A stretch of 17,978 nucleotides of DNA. Source: Bacillota bacterium. Lineage in GTDB: Bacteria; Bacillota; Clostridia; Peptostreptococcales; Anaerovoracaceae. The first letter of the stretch is position 1. Each line of letters opens with the position of its first letter. The DNA lies in contig JAQXSU010000113.1 in NCBI GenBank assembly GCA_029219125.1, positions 1 to 17,978 on the forward strand, in the 5' to 3' direction. A program made the position numbers and the translations under genes. Below are positions 7,314 to 13,565 of the stretch, one piece after another. The notes beneath the pieces are model-generated. The model was not told the DNA's origin, ran no database searches, and saw nothing but the letters and a program-made list of their open reading frames with translations.

Positions 7314-7862
7314 TTATTCTTTTTCATTTATTTTCACCGTCTGCAAAACAGTCAGATGATTCATAAATCCTTCCAGCATCAGCCCCAGACCTCCAATCAC
7401 ATGAATAATCTGTGGTGTTTCAAACGGTCTGACGATAATCAGCACGCCGAAAACCGCTGCAGCAATGGAAGCGGCCAGTATCCATGACCATGTTTCCAGT
7501 CCGAATGCCCTTGCATCTTTCGCCGTCTGAATTTTTAACAGCGCATCCACCAGAATCAGCATGCCCAGACCCGGAACCAGATACTGCTGTATTCTCTGGC
7601 TTCCCATCATAACGATGCAGCCCGTCACCATGAGCAGCAGACCGCAGGCAAGATCATATTGAAAGGCCAGACAGTAAAGATCATCGGACAGATAACCCAG
7701 AATCTTCACGATGCCGTAGGCAATCAGAAGACAACCGCTGAACATGCAGACCGTATGCGTGGGAACATGGTTTACAGCCATATAGAGAATCCCGCTGATA
7801 TAGAATATGACAGAAATCATCATATATCCGTCCCTGGCTGCACGAAGCTTGGTCAATTTCAT
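7314..7862 (-). CDS. DUF308/HdeD-like membrane protein
   Basis: The product of about 182 residues has six hydrophobic stretches arranged as pairs, with short polar turns such as FQYD and RPFETPQ. This matches the HdeD/DUF308 family, whose E. coli founder HdeD is linked to acid resistance. The biochemical role of most members is unknown. I place the start at the ATG at 7862 (MKLTKLRAARDGYMM), with AAGGGG just upstream. A longer reading from a TTG at 7889 would begin at the predicted start of transcription and lacks a ribosome binding site. It is first in an operon with the radical SAM gene. Whether it anchors or assists that enzyme is unknown. Confidence 0.75.
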   Translation of the reverse strand: MKLTKLRAARDGYMMISVIFYISGILYMAVNHVPTHTVCMFSGCLLIAYGIVKILGYLSDDLYCLAFQYDLACGLLLMVTGCIVMMGSQRIQQYLVPGLGMLILVDALLKIQTAKDARAFGLETWSWILAASIAAAVFGVLIIVRPFETPQIIHVIGGLGLMLEGFMNHLTVLQTVKINEKE

Positions 7863-7895
7863 CACCCCTTTTTCTCTTTTCCTTTTCAAGAATCC

Positions 7896-7924
7896 ATTTT
7901 ATCCTTCCGTGTGGCAGAATTCAA
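7896..7924 (-). promoter_or_regulatory. Predicted sigma-A promoter of the DUF308-radical SAM operon
   Basis: On the minus strand, TTGAAT (7924-7919) and TAAAAT (7901-7896) are separated by exactly 17 bases. Transcription should start near 7889, which leaves a leader of about 27 bases before the chosen ATG. Confidence 0.65.
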
Positions 7925-7991
7925 TGGACATTCTCCCCCTCGATGCTCAAAATTTAGGCATCAGGAGGTGAAATGACTGATTTTTTCCACG

Positions 7992-8015
7992 AAAAAACCG
8001 CGAATTGCTTCGCGG
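7992..8015 (-). terminator. Intrinsic terminator of the PfoR-like gene
   Basis: On the minus strand, CCGCGAA (8015-8009) pairs with TTCGCGG (8004-7998) around the loop GCAA and runs into TTTTTT (7997-7992). It lies about 25 bases after the stop of the PTS IIC-type gene. Confidence 0.9.
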
Positions 8016-8040
8016 CTGATTCATACTTTTCTCTGCAGTT

Positions 8041-9096
8041 TTACATCTCCAGCTTCATATCCCCTTCTGCGATCCAGCCTCTTTTTCGCATGTACTCTGA
8101 AATCAACAGCGTCACAGCGGCCGGCAGAAATATTTGTATCATCAGGATTTTAAGGAGAACCACAGCGGTTGGCTCTGCAGCTGCCATGGTCTGCCAGGTC
8201 ATAATCTGCCCCACCAGTCCGGCAGTTCCCATGCCGGAACCTGTTGCGTTATTGGTCATATGCAGCAACATAGTGGAAACCGGTCCCAGAATCGCACTTG
8301 ACAATATCGCAGGGAGCCAGATTACAGGTTTGCGCACAATATTAGGCATCTGCAGCATAGAGGTGCCGATTCCCTGTGCCAGCAGCCCGCCAACACCGTT
8401 TTCACGGTAGCTTGCCACAGCAAATCCTACCATATTGCAGCAGCATCCCACCGTCGCAGCACCTGCTGCGATTCCCGAAAGGTTCAGAATGATTCCCAGG
8501 GCTGCAGAACTGATGGGCAGCGTCAGGATCATGCCCATGAGAACCGATACAATGATACCCATCAGAAATGGCTGCTGCTCCGTTCCCCAGTTGATCATTG
8601 CACCAAGCGCTGTCATGAATCCGGAAATCGGAGGCCCCAAAATCAGACCTGCAGCAGCACCTGCGGTGATGGATACCAGCGGCGTCGCCAGGATATCCAC
8701 CTTCGTCTTCCCCGATACCAAATGACCCAGCTCAATTCCTGTGAATGCTGCAAGAAAGGCTCCCAGCGGTTCACCCGGTCCCGCCAGTATGATCGTTCCC
8801 TCTACCAGTACGGTTCCGGCCAGAAGCTTGCCGGCAAACGCTCCGATCATGCCGGTGATGGCCGCTGAGACCACAACCAGCGGATTTTCTTTAAACCGAC
8901 AGGCTACACCAACGCCGATTCCTGCCCCGGTAACTGACGCCGCCATTTTCCCTATGAGATAAATCATATCTCCGATGCTGCCGCCCACAAGCATTCCGAT
9001 CTGCTGAATGATGGTACCCACGATCAGTGTGGCAAATAACCCGTGCGCCATCCCCGCCAGACCATCAATGAATATGTGATTCAGATACTTTTTCAT
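8041..9096 (-). CDS. PfoR-like PTS IIC-type membrane protein (PTS_EIIC_2 family)
   Basis: The 351-residue product is almost wholly hydrophobic, with about ten membrane segments rich in glycine and alanine. The N-terminus KKYLNHIFIDGLAGMAHGLF and the segments GVGVACRFKENPLVVVSAA and GTSMLQMPNIVRKPVIWLPA match the PTS_EIIC_2 family, which includes PfoR of Clostridium perfringens. These proteins look like the membrane subunit of a sugar phosphotransferase system, but no IIA or IIB gene is nearby, so transport is unproven. I chose the ATG at 9096, with GTGGGGA upstream. The in-frame TTG at 9135 lies at the predicted start of transcription. The gene is monocistronic, with its own promoter and terminator, and is divergent from the Nramp-like gene. 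Confidence 0.82.
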   Translation of the reverse strand: MKKYLNHIFIDGLAGMAHGLFATLIVGTIIQQIGMLVGGSIGDMIYLIGKMAASVTGAGIGVGVACRFKENPLVVVSAAITGMIGAFAGKLLAGTVLVEGTIILAGPGEPLGAFLAAFTGIELGHLVSGKTKVDILATPLVSITAGAAAGLILGPPISGFMTALGAMINWGTEQQPFLMGIIVSVLMGMILTLPISSAALGIILNLSGIAAGAATVGCCCNMVGFAVASYRENGVGGLLAQGIGTSMLQMPNIVRKPVIWLPAILSSAILGPVSTMLLHMTNNATGSGMGTAGLVGQIMTWQTMAAAEPTAVVLLKILMIQIFLPAAVTLLISEYMRKRGWIAEGDMKLEM

Positions 9097-9140
9097 CTTT
9101 TTCCCCACTTCCAGTTGTGTTATACGTTCAGACAAATCTC

Positions 9141-9146
9141 ATTATA
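9141..9146 (-). promoter_or_regulatory. Extended -10 promoter of the PfoR-like gene
   Basis: The minus strand reads TGCTATAAT, a perfect -10 with the TGn extension. Only a weak -35 (CTTTTC) lies 17 bases upstream. Transcription should start near 9134, 38 bases before the chosen ATG. Confidence 0.6.
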
Positions 9147-9174
9147 GCACACTCTCGGAAAAAGAAAAGCATCG

Positions 9175-9204
9175 TTGTTTTTTTTGACAAGGCGAAGGTA
9201 TAAT
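9175..9204 (+). promoter_or_regulatory. Predicted promoter of the Nramp-like gene
   Basis: A perfect TATAAT lies at 9199-9204, with TTGTTT (9175-9180) 18 bases upstream. A perfect TTGACA at 9184-9189 is only 9 bases from this -10. It would need a poor -10 further on (near 9207), so I prefer the first pair. The start of transcription would be near 9211. Confidence 0.5.
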
Positions 9205-9249
9205 GAAGTTAACGACAGTACGATATACAGAAAGAAGACGAAAACAGGA

Positions 9250-10470
9250 ATGCAGAAACACACCCAAATCGAAGAAAAGAAGTCCAGACAATCCGTTTTG
9301 CTGGGGGCTGCCCTGCTGATGTCTACCTCGGCAGTGGGACCCGGATTTCTGACGCAGTCAGCCACCTTCACTGCCACATATATGGGGCAGCTGGCCATCA
9401 TCATGGTTCTGGTTATTATCATGGATATCATCACGAAACTGAATGTCTGGAGTATTATCGGCGTTTCCGGAAAGCGTGCACCGGAGCTGGCAAACGAAGT
9501 GCTGCCCGGACTGGGCCAGGTGGTCTCTCTTCTGGTCGCTTTCGGCGGGCTGGTATTTAATATCGGCAATGTAGGCGGGATCGCCCTGGCATTGAACGCG
9601 CTCTTTCATATTCCGGAAGCAGCCGGCTGTGTGCTGGGCGGCGCATTTGCCATCGTTTTGCTGGCATCAAAAAACGCCAGCGGCGGAATCGACCTGCTGG
9701 CGAAATGTCTCGGTGCGGTGATGGTTCTCATCGCATTGGTTGTGGCTGTTTCTACCCGTCCCCCTGTGGATCTTCTGGCATCCGGTTTTTTTCATCTGGA
9801 AGAGCCGGTTTCGCTTCTGATTCCCATGATCACGATACTGGGCGGTTCCTGCGGCGGTTATATTTCTTTTTCCGGTGCGCACCGCCTGCTGGATGCAGGG
9901 ATTTATGGACGAGACAACCTTTCCGATATACGTAAAAGTGTTCTCCTCGGCTCCGGCGTAACCGGCGTCATCCGCCTGCTTCTCTTTCTGGCTGCCTACG
10001 GCGTCTGCATGGCAGGAGGAAATGCAGTCAGAGAAGCGGTCATGCAGTCTTCGAATCCTGCAGCGGAGGTGTTCCTGCAGGCTCTGGGAGAGCTGGGCTT
10101 TCGTCTTTTTGCCGTCATCCTTCTCTGTGCCAGCCTGTCCACCGTGACCGGTGCAGCTTACACCTCCGTTTCTTTTCTGAAAACGCTGCATCCTGTCATG
10201 AAAAATCACTCGCGCGCTGTCACGATTCTGTTCATCCTGCTGTCCAGCGTAATCATGGCTGTCTTCGGTGGGGCGGCAAGGCTTCTGGTTCTGGCAGGTG
10301 CCGTCAACGGTCTGATCCTGCCTGTGTCCCTGTCCGTCATTCTCATTGCGGGACGCAAAAGGTCCATCGTGGGTGACTATCGTCACAGCTTTATCCTGAC
10401 AGTCCTGGGACTCATCATCGTCCTGATCACTCTGCTCTTCGGCCTGTACAGCATTGCAGCGCTGTTCTGA
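9250..10470 (+). CDS. Nramp-superfamily transporter lacking the canonical metal-binding motifs
   Basis: The 406-residue product has about eleven membrane segments and the Nramp fold pattern, beginning with GPGFLTQSATF in the first segment. In canonical Nramp metal transporters this segment carries DPGN; here the aligned residues are T41-A-T-Y44. The sixth segment, with LGGSCGGYISFSGAHRLLD, lacks the canonical Met-Pro-His metal ligand. It resembles the divergent branch containing B. subtilis YcsG, which sits in a 5-oxoproline utilisation locus, but no pxp genes are visible here. The substrate is therefore unknown, and manganese or iron transport should not be assumed. The ATG at 9250 is the first one after the promoter, though its ribosome binding site is poor. 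The gene is convergent with the YitT gene. Confidence 0.82.
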   Translation: MQKHTQIEEKKSRQSVLLGAALLMSTSAVGPGFLTQSATFTATYMGQLAIIMVLVIIMDIITKLNVWSIIGVSGKRAPELANEVLPGLGQVVSLLVAFGGLVFNIGNVGGIALALNALFHIPEAAGCVLGGAFAIVLLASKNASGGIDLLAKCLGAVMVLIALVVAVSTRPPVDLLASGFFHLEEPVSLLIPMITILGGSCGGYISFSGAHRLLDAGIYGRDNLSDIRKSVLLGSGVTGVIRLLLFLAAYGVCMAGGNAVREAVMQSSNPAAEVFLQALGELGFRLFAVILLCASLSTVTGAAYTSVSFLKTLHPVMKNHSRAVTILFILLSSVIMAVFGGAARLLVLAGAVNGLILPVSLSVILIAGRKRSIVGDYRHSFILTVLGLIIVLITLLFGLYSIAALF

Positions 10471-10495
10471 GCCCTGATTTTTCTGACACTGCCCT

Positions 10496-11365
10496 CTACC
10501 TGGTCGGCTGCCGGTAGAAGCGTCCGTTCACCTGCTCTGTCTGAATGACATTGATAAATGCTTTTTCATCGATGGCCCGTATCTCCTGCATCAGCCGGTC
10601 CACCTCTCCGCGGCCCACCACGGAGTACAGAATGTGGCGCGGTGCCTCTTCGAAACACCCTTCCCCTTCAATCAGGGTCGCATCGTGATGGGTGCTGATC
10701 CGGATCTGCTCGTAGACTTCTCTCGGCTTGGAAGTGATAATCAGCAGCGTATCCTTCTGATACCGTTTATACAGCATCTGAATCACCTGGGTGCTGCAGA
10801 ACTGGAAGATAATCGAATACAGTGCCGCATCAAAACCGAAGAGCACCCCTGCCAGCGTCAGAATGCAGACATTGGCGAGAAAAATATAGTTCCAGGTATC
10901 GATTCCCTTTTTCTCCGAAAAATAGATAGAAATAAAGTCTGTTCCGCCGCCGCTGGCTCCGGCCAGCAGGCTGACGCTGATGGACACACCGTTGAGAATA
11001 CCGCCGAAAATGCTGATCAGTAAGGTATCATATGTAATGGTGATATCCGGAAGTAAATCTGTCAGGAAGCTGGACAGTAACACCACATAGAACGAAAAGA
11101 TGGTAAACCGCTTGCCGATAAACCGGAACCCGATATATGCCGGCACAATGTTCAGCGGCAGATAGACCAGAGAGTACGGAATCGCCACATGGAAAAACCG
11201 GCTTCCGATCCGCTGGATCAGCAGAGTGATGCCTGCGAATCCGCCCGGAAACAGCCCGCCTGTATTGACAAAGCTTCGCAGGTTAAAGGCGTAGATTGCC
11301 GCCCCCAGCGTCAGGATTGCCAACGTCTTCAAGTCTTTTTTCACGTCGATCATTCGCTGTTCCAT
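10496..11365 (-). CDS. YitT-family membrane protein (DUF161/DUF2179)
   Basis: The 289-residue protein has five or six membrane segments in its first 200 residues. It shows the family motifs RSFVNTGGLFPGGFAGI near residue 30 and GASGGGTDFISIYFSEKKG near residue 135. A soluble C-terminal DUF2179 domain follows (about 205-285, from TLLIITSKP through VVGRGEVDRLM to INVIQTEQVNGRF). YitT proteins are common in Bacillota. The soluble domain may bind a small ligand, but the function is unproven. The ATG follows the YbaK-type stop codon with no intervening base, with GGAGGG seven bases upstream, so translation is probably coupled. The gene ends 25 bases from the convergent Nramp-like gene. Confidence 0.92.
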   Translation of the reverse strand: MEQRMIDVKKDLKTLAILTLGAAIYAFNLRSFVNTGGLFPGGFAGITLLIQRIGSRFFHVAIPYSLVYLPLNIVPAYIGFRFIGKRFTIFSFYVVLLSSFLTDLLPDITITYDTLLISIFGGILNGVSISVSLLAGASGGGTDFISIYFSEKKGIDTWNYIFLANVCILTLAGVLFGFDAALYSIIFQFCSTQVIQMLYKRYQKDTLLIITSKPREVYEQIRISTHHDATLIEGEGCFEEAPRHILYSVVGRGEVDRLMQEIRAIDEKAFINVIQTEQVNGRFYRQPTR

Positions 11366-11866
11366 TTATTTCTCTCCCTCCGGCTTAATCATTTCCGGGA
11401 TTTTGCACACGTCAATCCATTTCTCAGCCTCTGAGATGCGGAAGATTTCATCGCAGGTCAGCTCGATGGCACTGTTTGAACTGCCGCACGCCGGAAACAC
11501 GGTTTCGAATCGCTTCATGGATTCGTCGCAAAATACACGCACCCGGGGATTTTCGATGGCAAAGGCGCACACGCCGCCGATGGCATGGCCCGTAAATTCC
11601 ACCACTTCTTCCGCAGTCAGCATTTTCGCTTTCTGGCCGAAAGTGTCTTTGAACTTCCGATTGTCAATTTTCGTATCTCCTGCCGTCTGGATCAGAATGC
11701 AGCCATCTTCTCCGTCTTTAAAGGACAGGGTTTTGCAGATCCTGGCGCCTTCCACGCCGACAGCCTGTGCTGCAAGCTCCACAGTTGCACTGGATACATC
11801 AAATTCCTGAATTCGATCTTCCATGCCCAGTTCACGGAAGAATGCTCTCACTTTTTCAATCGCCAT
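11366..11866 (-). CDS. YbaK/EbsC-family aminoacyl-tRNA deacylase-like protein
   Basis: The 166-residue product consists of one YbaK domain, the editing fold also found inside bacterial prolyl-tRNA synthetases. Members hydrolyse mischarged tRNAs such as Cys-tRNA(Pro) or Ala-tRNA(Pro) in the cytoplasm. Family features are ARICKTLSFKDG with the conserved lysine (about 42-53), GDTKIDNRKFKDTFG (about 63-77), the glycine motif GHAIGGVCAFAI (about 93-104) and GSSNSAIELTCDEI near the end. Which tRNA it edits cannot be told. The ATG at 11866 has AGGTAG about seven bases upstream, and a predicted promoter lies at 11923-11928. Its stop codon directly abuts the start of the YitT gene. Confidence 0.9.
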   Translation of the reverse strand: MAIEKVRAFFRELGMEDRIQEFDVSSATVELAAQAVGVEGARICKTLSFKDGEDGCILIQTAGDTKIDNRKFKDTFGQKAKMLTAEEVVEFTGHAIGGVCAFAIENPRVRVFCDESMKRFETVFPACGSSNSAIELTCDEIFRISEAEKWIDVCKIPEMIKPEGEK

Positions 11867-11922
11867 ATTGTTCTACCTCATTTATTAAAATTCATATAGT
11901 TGAATCTGCTTCTGTCCTCTAT

Positions 11923-11931
11923 AGTATACCA
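11923..11931 (-). promoter_or_regulatory. Extended -10 promoter of the YbaK-YitT operon
   Basis: The minus strand reads TGGTATACT, an extended -10 with no good -35 at the right spacing. It lies directly downstream of the terminator hairpin at 11939-11964, as expected for a new transcription unit. Confidence 0.45.
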
Positions 11932-11933
11932 TA

Positions 11934-11964
11934 AGAAAAACACCTTTTGTGAAAAAAAGGTGTT
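11934..11964 (-). terminator. Intrinsic terminator downstream of bofA
   Basis: On the minus strand, AACACCTTTT (11964-11955) pairs perfectly with AAAAGGTGTT (11948-11939) around the loop TTTCAC. It is followed by TTTC. It lies about 57 bases after the bofA stop and would also end any read-through from recR. Confidence 0.8.
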
Positions 11965-12021
11965 GGCATTGTTGAATACATGTTTTCATTTTGTATTTCA
12001 GGATGTAGTCTGCCTTCCCGA

Positions 12022-12291
12022 TCAGAACAGAAACAGGATCAGCAGCAAGATAACGCCCGGAATGCCCAGAACGCCTACCACCACTGCGGTAATGATGTTC
12101 AGTGGTATCAGCAGCAGCCCGAAAATTCCTGCGATCAGATTGACCACCAGAATCAGAACGCCGCCCACCAGGCTGCTGATCAGCAGTTTGCCCACCAGTT
12201 TCAGCGGCCAGAGAAAGATTTTGCCCAGAAGCAAAATCAGCAGCAATGCCCCCGCATACGTTAAAAAAACGCTCAATTCCAGTCCTAACAT
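12022..12291 (-). CDS. bofA: BofA-family protein (pro-sigma-K processing inhibitor family)
   Basis: The 89-residue protein has two or three hydrophobic segments. It matches the BofA family through PLKLVGKL (about 29-36) followed by GGVLILVVNLIAG, PLNIITAVVVGVLGIPGV and a hydrophobic end. In Bacillus, BofA sits in the forespore outer membrane and holds the protease SpoIVFB inactive until sigma-K is needed. The family also occurs in clostridia with reduced or absent sporulation, so sporulation here is inference. The ATG at 12291 has GAGGGGG six bases upstream. The position just beyond recR matches the B. subtilis order recR-yaaL-bofA, except that the intervening yaaL-like gene is inverted here. 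Confidence 0.85.
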   Translation of the reverse strand: MLGLELSVFLTYAGALLLILLLGKIFLWPLKLVGKLLISSLVGGVLILVVNLIAGIFGLLLIPLNIITAVVVGVLGIPGVILLLILFLF

Positions 12292-12371
12292 ATTCTGCCC
12301 CCTCACTTTGTATAAACTATGACGTTTTGGAATAAAATAGAATAAATTGATTGCGAAAGGTGTGATATTTC

Positions 12372-12581
12372 ATGAAAGGAAACAGAAAACCCTACTCGGA
12401 AAACGAATTTCTGCTGAAATCCCTTCAGTCTGCCAGACTTGAACTCAATGAGGCCGCTAACCTGTTCAATGAACTGACAGACAATGATGCCATCGACTAC
12501 GCTTCCTACAATCTTTTAGCCGCCCGCACCAGATATTCCTATCTGCTGAAGCTGGCAAAAGAGAAGCAGCTCTCCCTCTAA
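12372..12581 (+). CDS. DUF2508 (YaaL-like) small protein, inverted within the recR-bofA interval
   Basis: The 69-residue protein is soluble, mostly helical and highly charged. The segment NEAANLFNELTDNDAIDYAS followed by YNLLAARTRYSYLLKLAKEK is the DUF2508/YaaL pattern: an acidic turn, then a helix with an RY-Y-LL-AK core. The function of the family is unknown. In B. subtilis and many clostridia yaaL lies between recR and bofA on the same strand. Here it occupies that place on the opposite strand. Its stop codon (TAA, 12579-12581) overlaps the recR stop (TAG on the minus strand, 12580-12578) by two bases. AAGGTG lies about nine bases before the ATG. Read-through from recR towards bofA would be antisense to this gene. 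Confidence 0.85.
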   Translation: MKGNRKPYSENEFLLKSLQSARLELNEAANLFNELTDNDAIDYASYNLLAARTRYSYLLKLAKEKQLSL

Positions 12582-13177
12582 AGCTGTCTCCGCCCCTCCA
12601 GAGACTTCAGAAGGGTCACTTCATCCGCATACTCCAAATCTCCGCCCACAGGAATTCCATGGGCGATCCGGCTCACTTTGATCCCGGCCGGTTTGATCAG
12701 GCGGGCGATGTACATGGCTGTGGCTTCCCCCTCAATGTTGGGGTTGGTGGCGACGATCAGCTCTTTCACATCGCTGGCCTGCAGCCGTCCGATCAGAGAT
12801 TTCAGGTTGATGTCCTCCGGACCGATTCCCTCCATGGGGGAAATCACCCCGTGGAGTACATGGTACAGCCCGTTATATTCCCGGATTCGTTCCATGGCTG
12901 CCACATCACGTGGGCTTTCCACCACGCAGATTACATCCTGTCTGCGGGCAGGATCACTGCAGATTCTGCATGGATCGGTGTCTGTCAGGTTGCCGCAGAC
13001 GGAACAGTACCGCATCTCACGCTTTGCACGCAGAATAGAGTCCGCCAGCTGCTCTGCCTCCTTATCGTCTAATGACAGTATGTGAAAGGCAAGGCGCTGC
13101 GCCGTCTTACCGCCGATCCCCGGCAGCTTGGACAATTCATTGATCAGGATTTCCAGTGGTTTGGCATACTGTCTCAT
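12578..13177 (-). CDS. recR: RecR recombination mediator protein
   Basis: RecR works with RecO, and with RecF where present, to load RecA onto gapped DNA during recombinational repair. The 199-residue product has the usual length. It has an N-terminal helix-hairpin-helix with LPGIGGKTAQRLAFHIL (18-34), a four-cysteine zinc motif (Cys58, Cys61, Cys70, Cys73) and a Toprim domain from about residue 80 (VICVVESPRDV, VATNPNIEGEATAMYIA). The C-terminal IAHGIPVGGDLEYADEVTLL is a family hallmark. It follows ybaB with only 3 bases between, so it is in the dnaX operon. The stop codon overlaps that of the convergent DUF2508 gene. Confidence 0.98.
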   Translation of the reverse strand: MRQYAKPLEILINELSKLPGIGGKTAQRLAFHILSLDDKEAEQLADSILRAKREMRYCSVCGNLTDTDPCRICSDPARRQDVICVVESPRDVAAMERIREYNGLYHVLHGVISPMEGIGPEDINLKSLIGRLQASDVKELIVATNPNIEGEATAMYIARLIKPAGIKVSRIAHGIPVGGDLEYADEVTLLKSLEGRRQL

Positions 13178-13180
13178 ATC

Positions 13181-13531
13181 TTACAGTCCCGGGATTCCCA
13201 GTCCGCCGGTGAGTTTGCTCATCTCCGCATTGGACATTTCTTCAATCTGGCGGATTCCCTCATTGACAGCAACCATGATCAGATCCTGCAGCATTTCGAT
13301 GTCTTCCGGATCAACAATCTCCGGCTTCAGCTGCAGACTGGTGATTTCCTTCTTTCCATTGACCGTTACAGTCACTGCACCGCCGCCTGCAGTGGTTGTC
13401 ATTTCTTTTTCTTCAATTTCTGCCTGCAGGGCTTCCATCTTTCTCTGCATTGCCTGCATCTGCTGCAGCTGTTTCTGCATGCTGCCGCCGCCCATGGATG
13501 GTTTCTTACCTGCTCTCATTCCTTTTCCCAT
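13181..13531 (-). CDS. YbaB/EbfC-family nucleoid-associated protein
   Basis: The 116-residue product is a small DNA-binding protein of the YbaB/EbfC family, whose members form tweezer-like dimers. A glycine-rich and methionine-rich start (MGKGMRAGKKPSMGGGSMQK) leads into a coiled helix rich in Gln, Met and Glu (about 18-45). The beta-strands follow with GGGAVTVTVNGKKEITSLQL (about 49-68), then DPEDIEMLQDLIMVAVNEGI and a C-terminal MSKLTGGLGIPGL. The ATG at 13531 has GGAGG about eight bases upstream. Its place between dnaX and recR is conserved across many bacteria (yaaK in B. subtilis), which supports the call. Confidence 0.96.
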   Translation of the reverse strand: MGKGMRAGKKPSMGGGSMQKQLQQMQAMQRKMEALQAEIEEKEMTTTAGGGAVTVTVNGKKEITSLQLKPEIVDPEDIEMLQDLIMVAVNEGIRQIEEMSNAEMSKLTGGLGIPGL

Positions 13532-13565
13532 TGTTCATTCCTCCGTATTTCTATAATTTGATAAT

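Noticed and set aside
7899..7931. Ten-codon minus-strand reading frame that could be a leader peptide
   Set aside because: It overlaps the predicted -35 and -10 of the DUF308 operon promoter, so it would lie upstream of the transcript.
7973..8410. Plus-strand open frame preceded by a near-perfect AGGAGGTGA ribosome binding site
   Set aside because: It begins in the gap and runs through the PfoR-like terminator and then antisense to that gene. The predicted protein resembles nothing. The good ribosome binding site is notable, but I cannot support a gene.
9667..10386. Minus-strand open frame of 239 codons
   Set aside because: It is antisense to the Nramp-like gene, highly charged and without domains.
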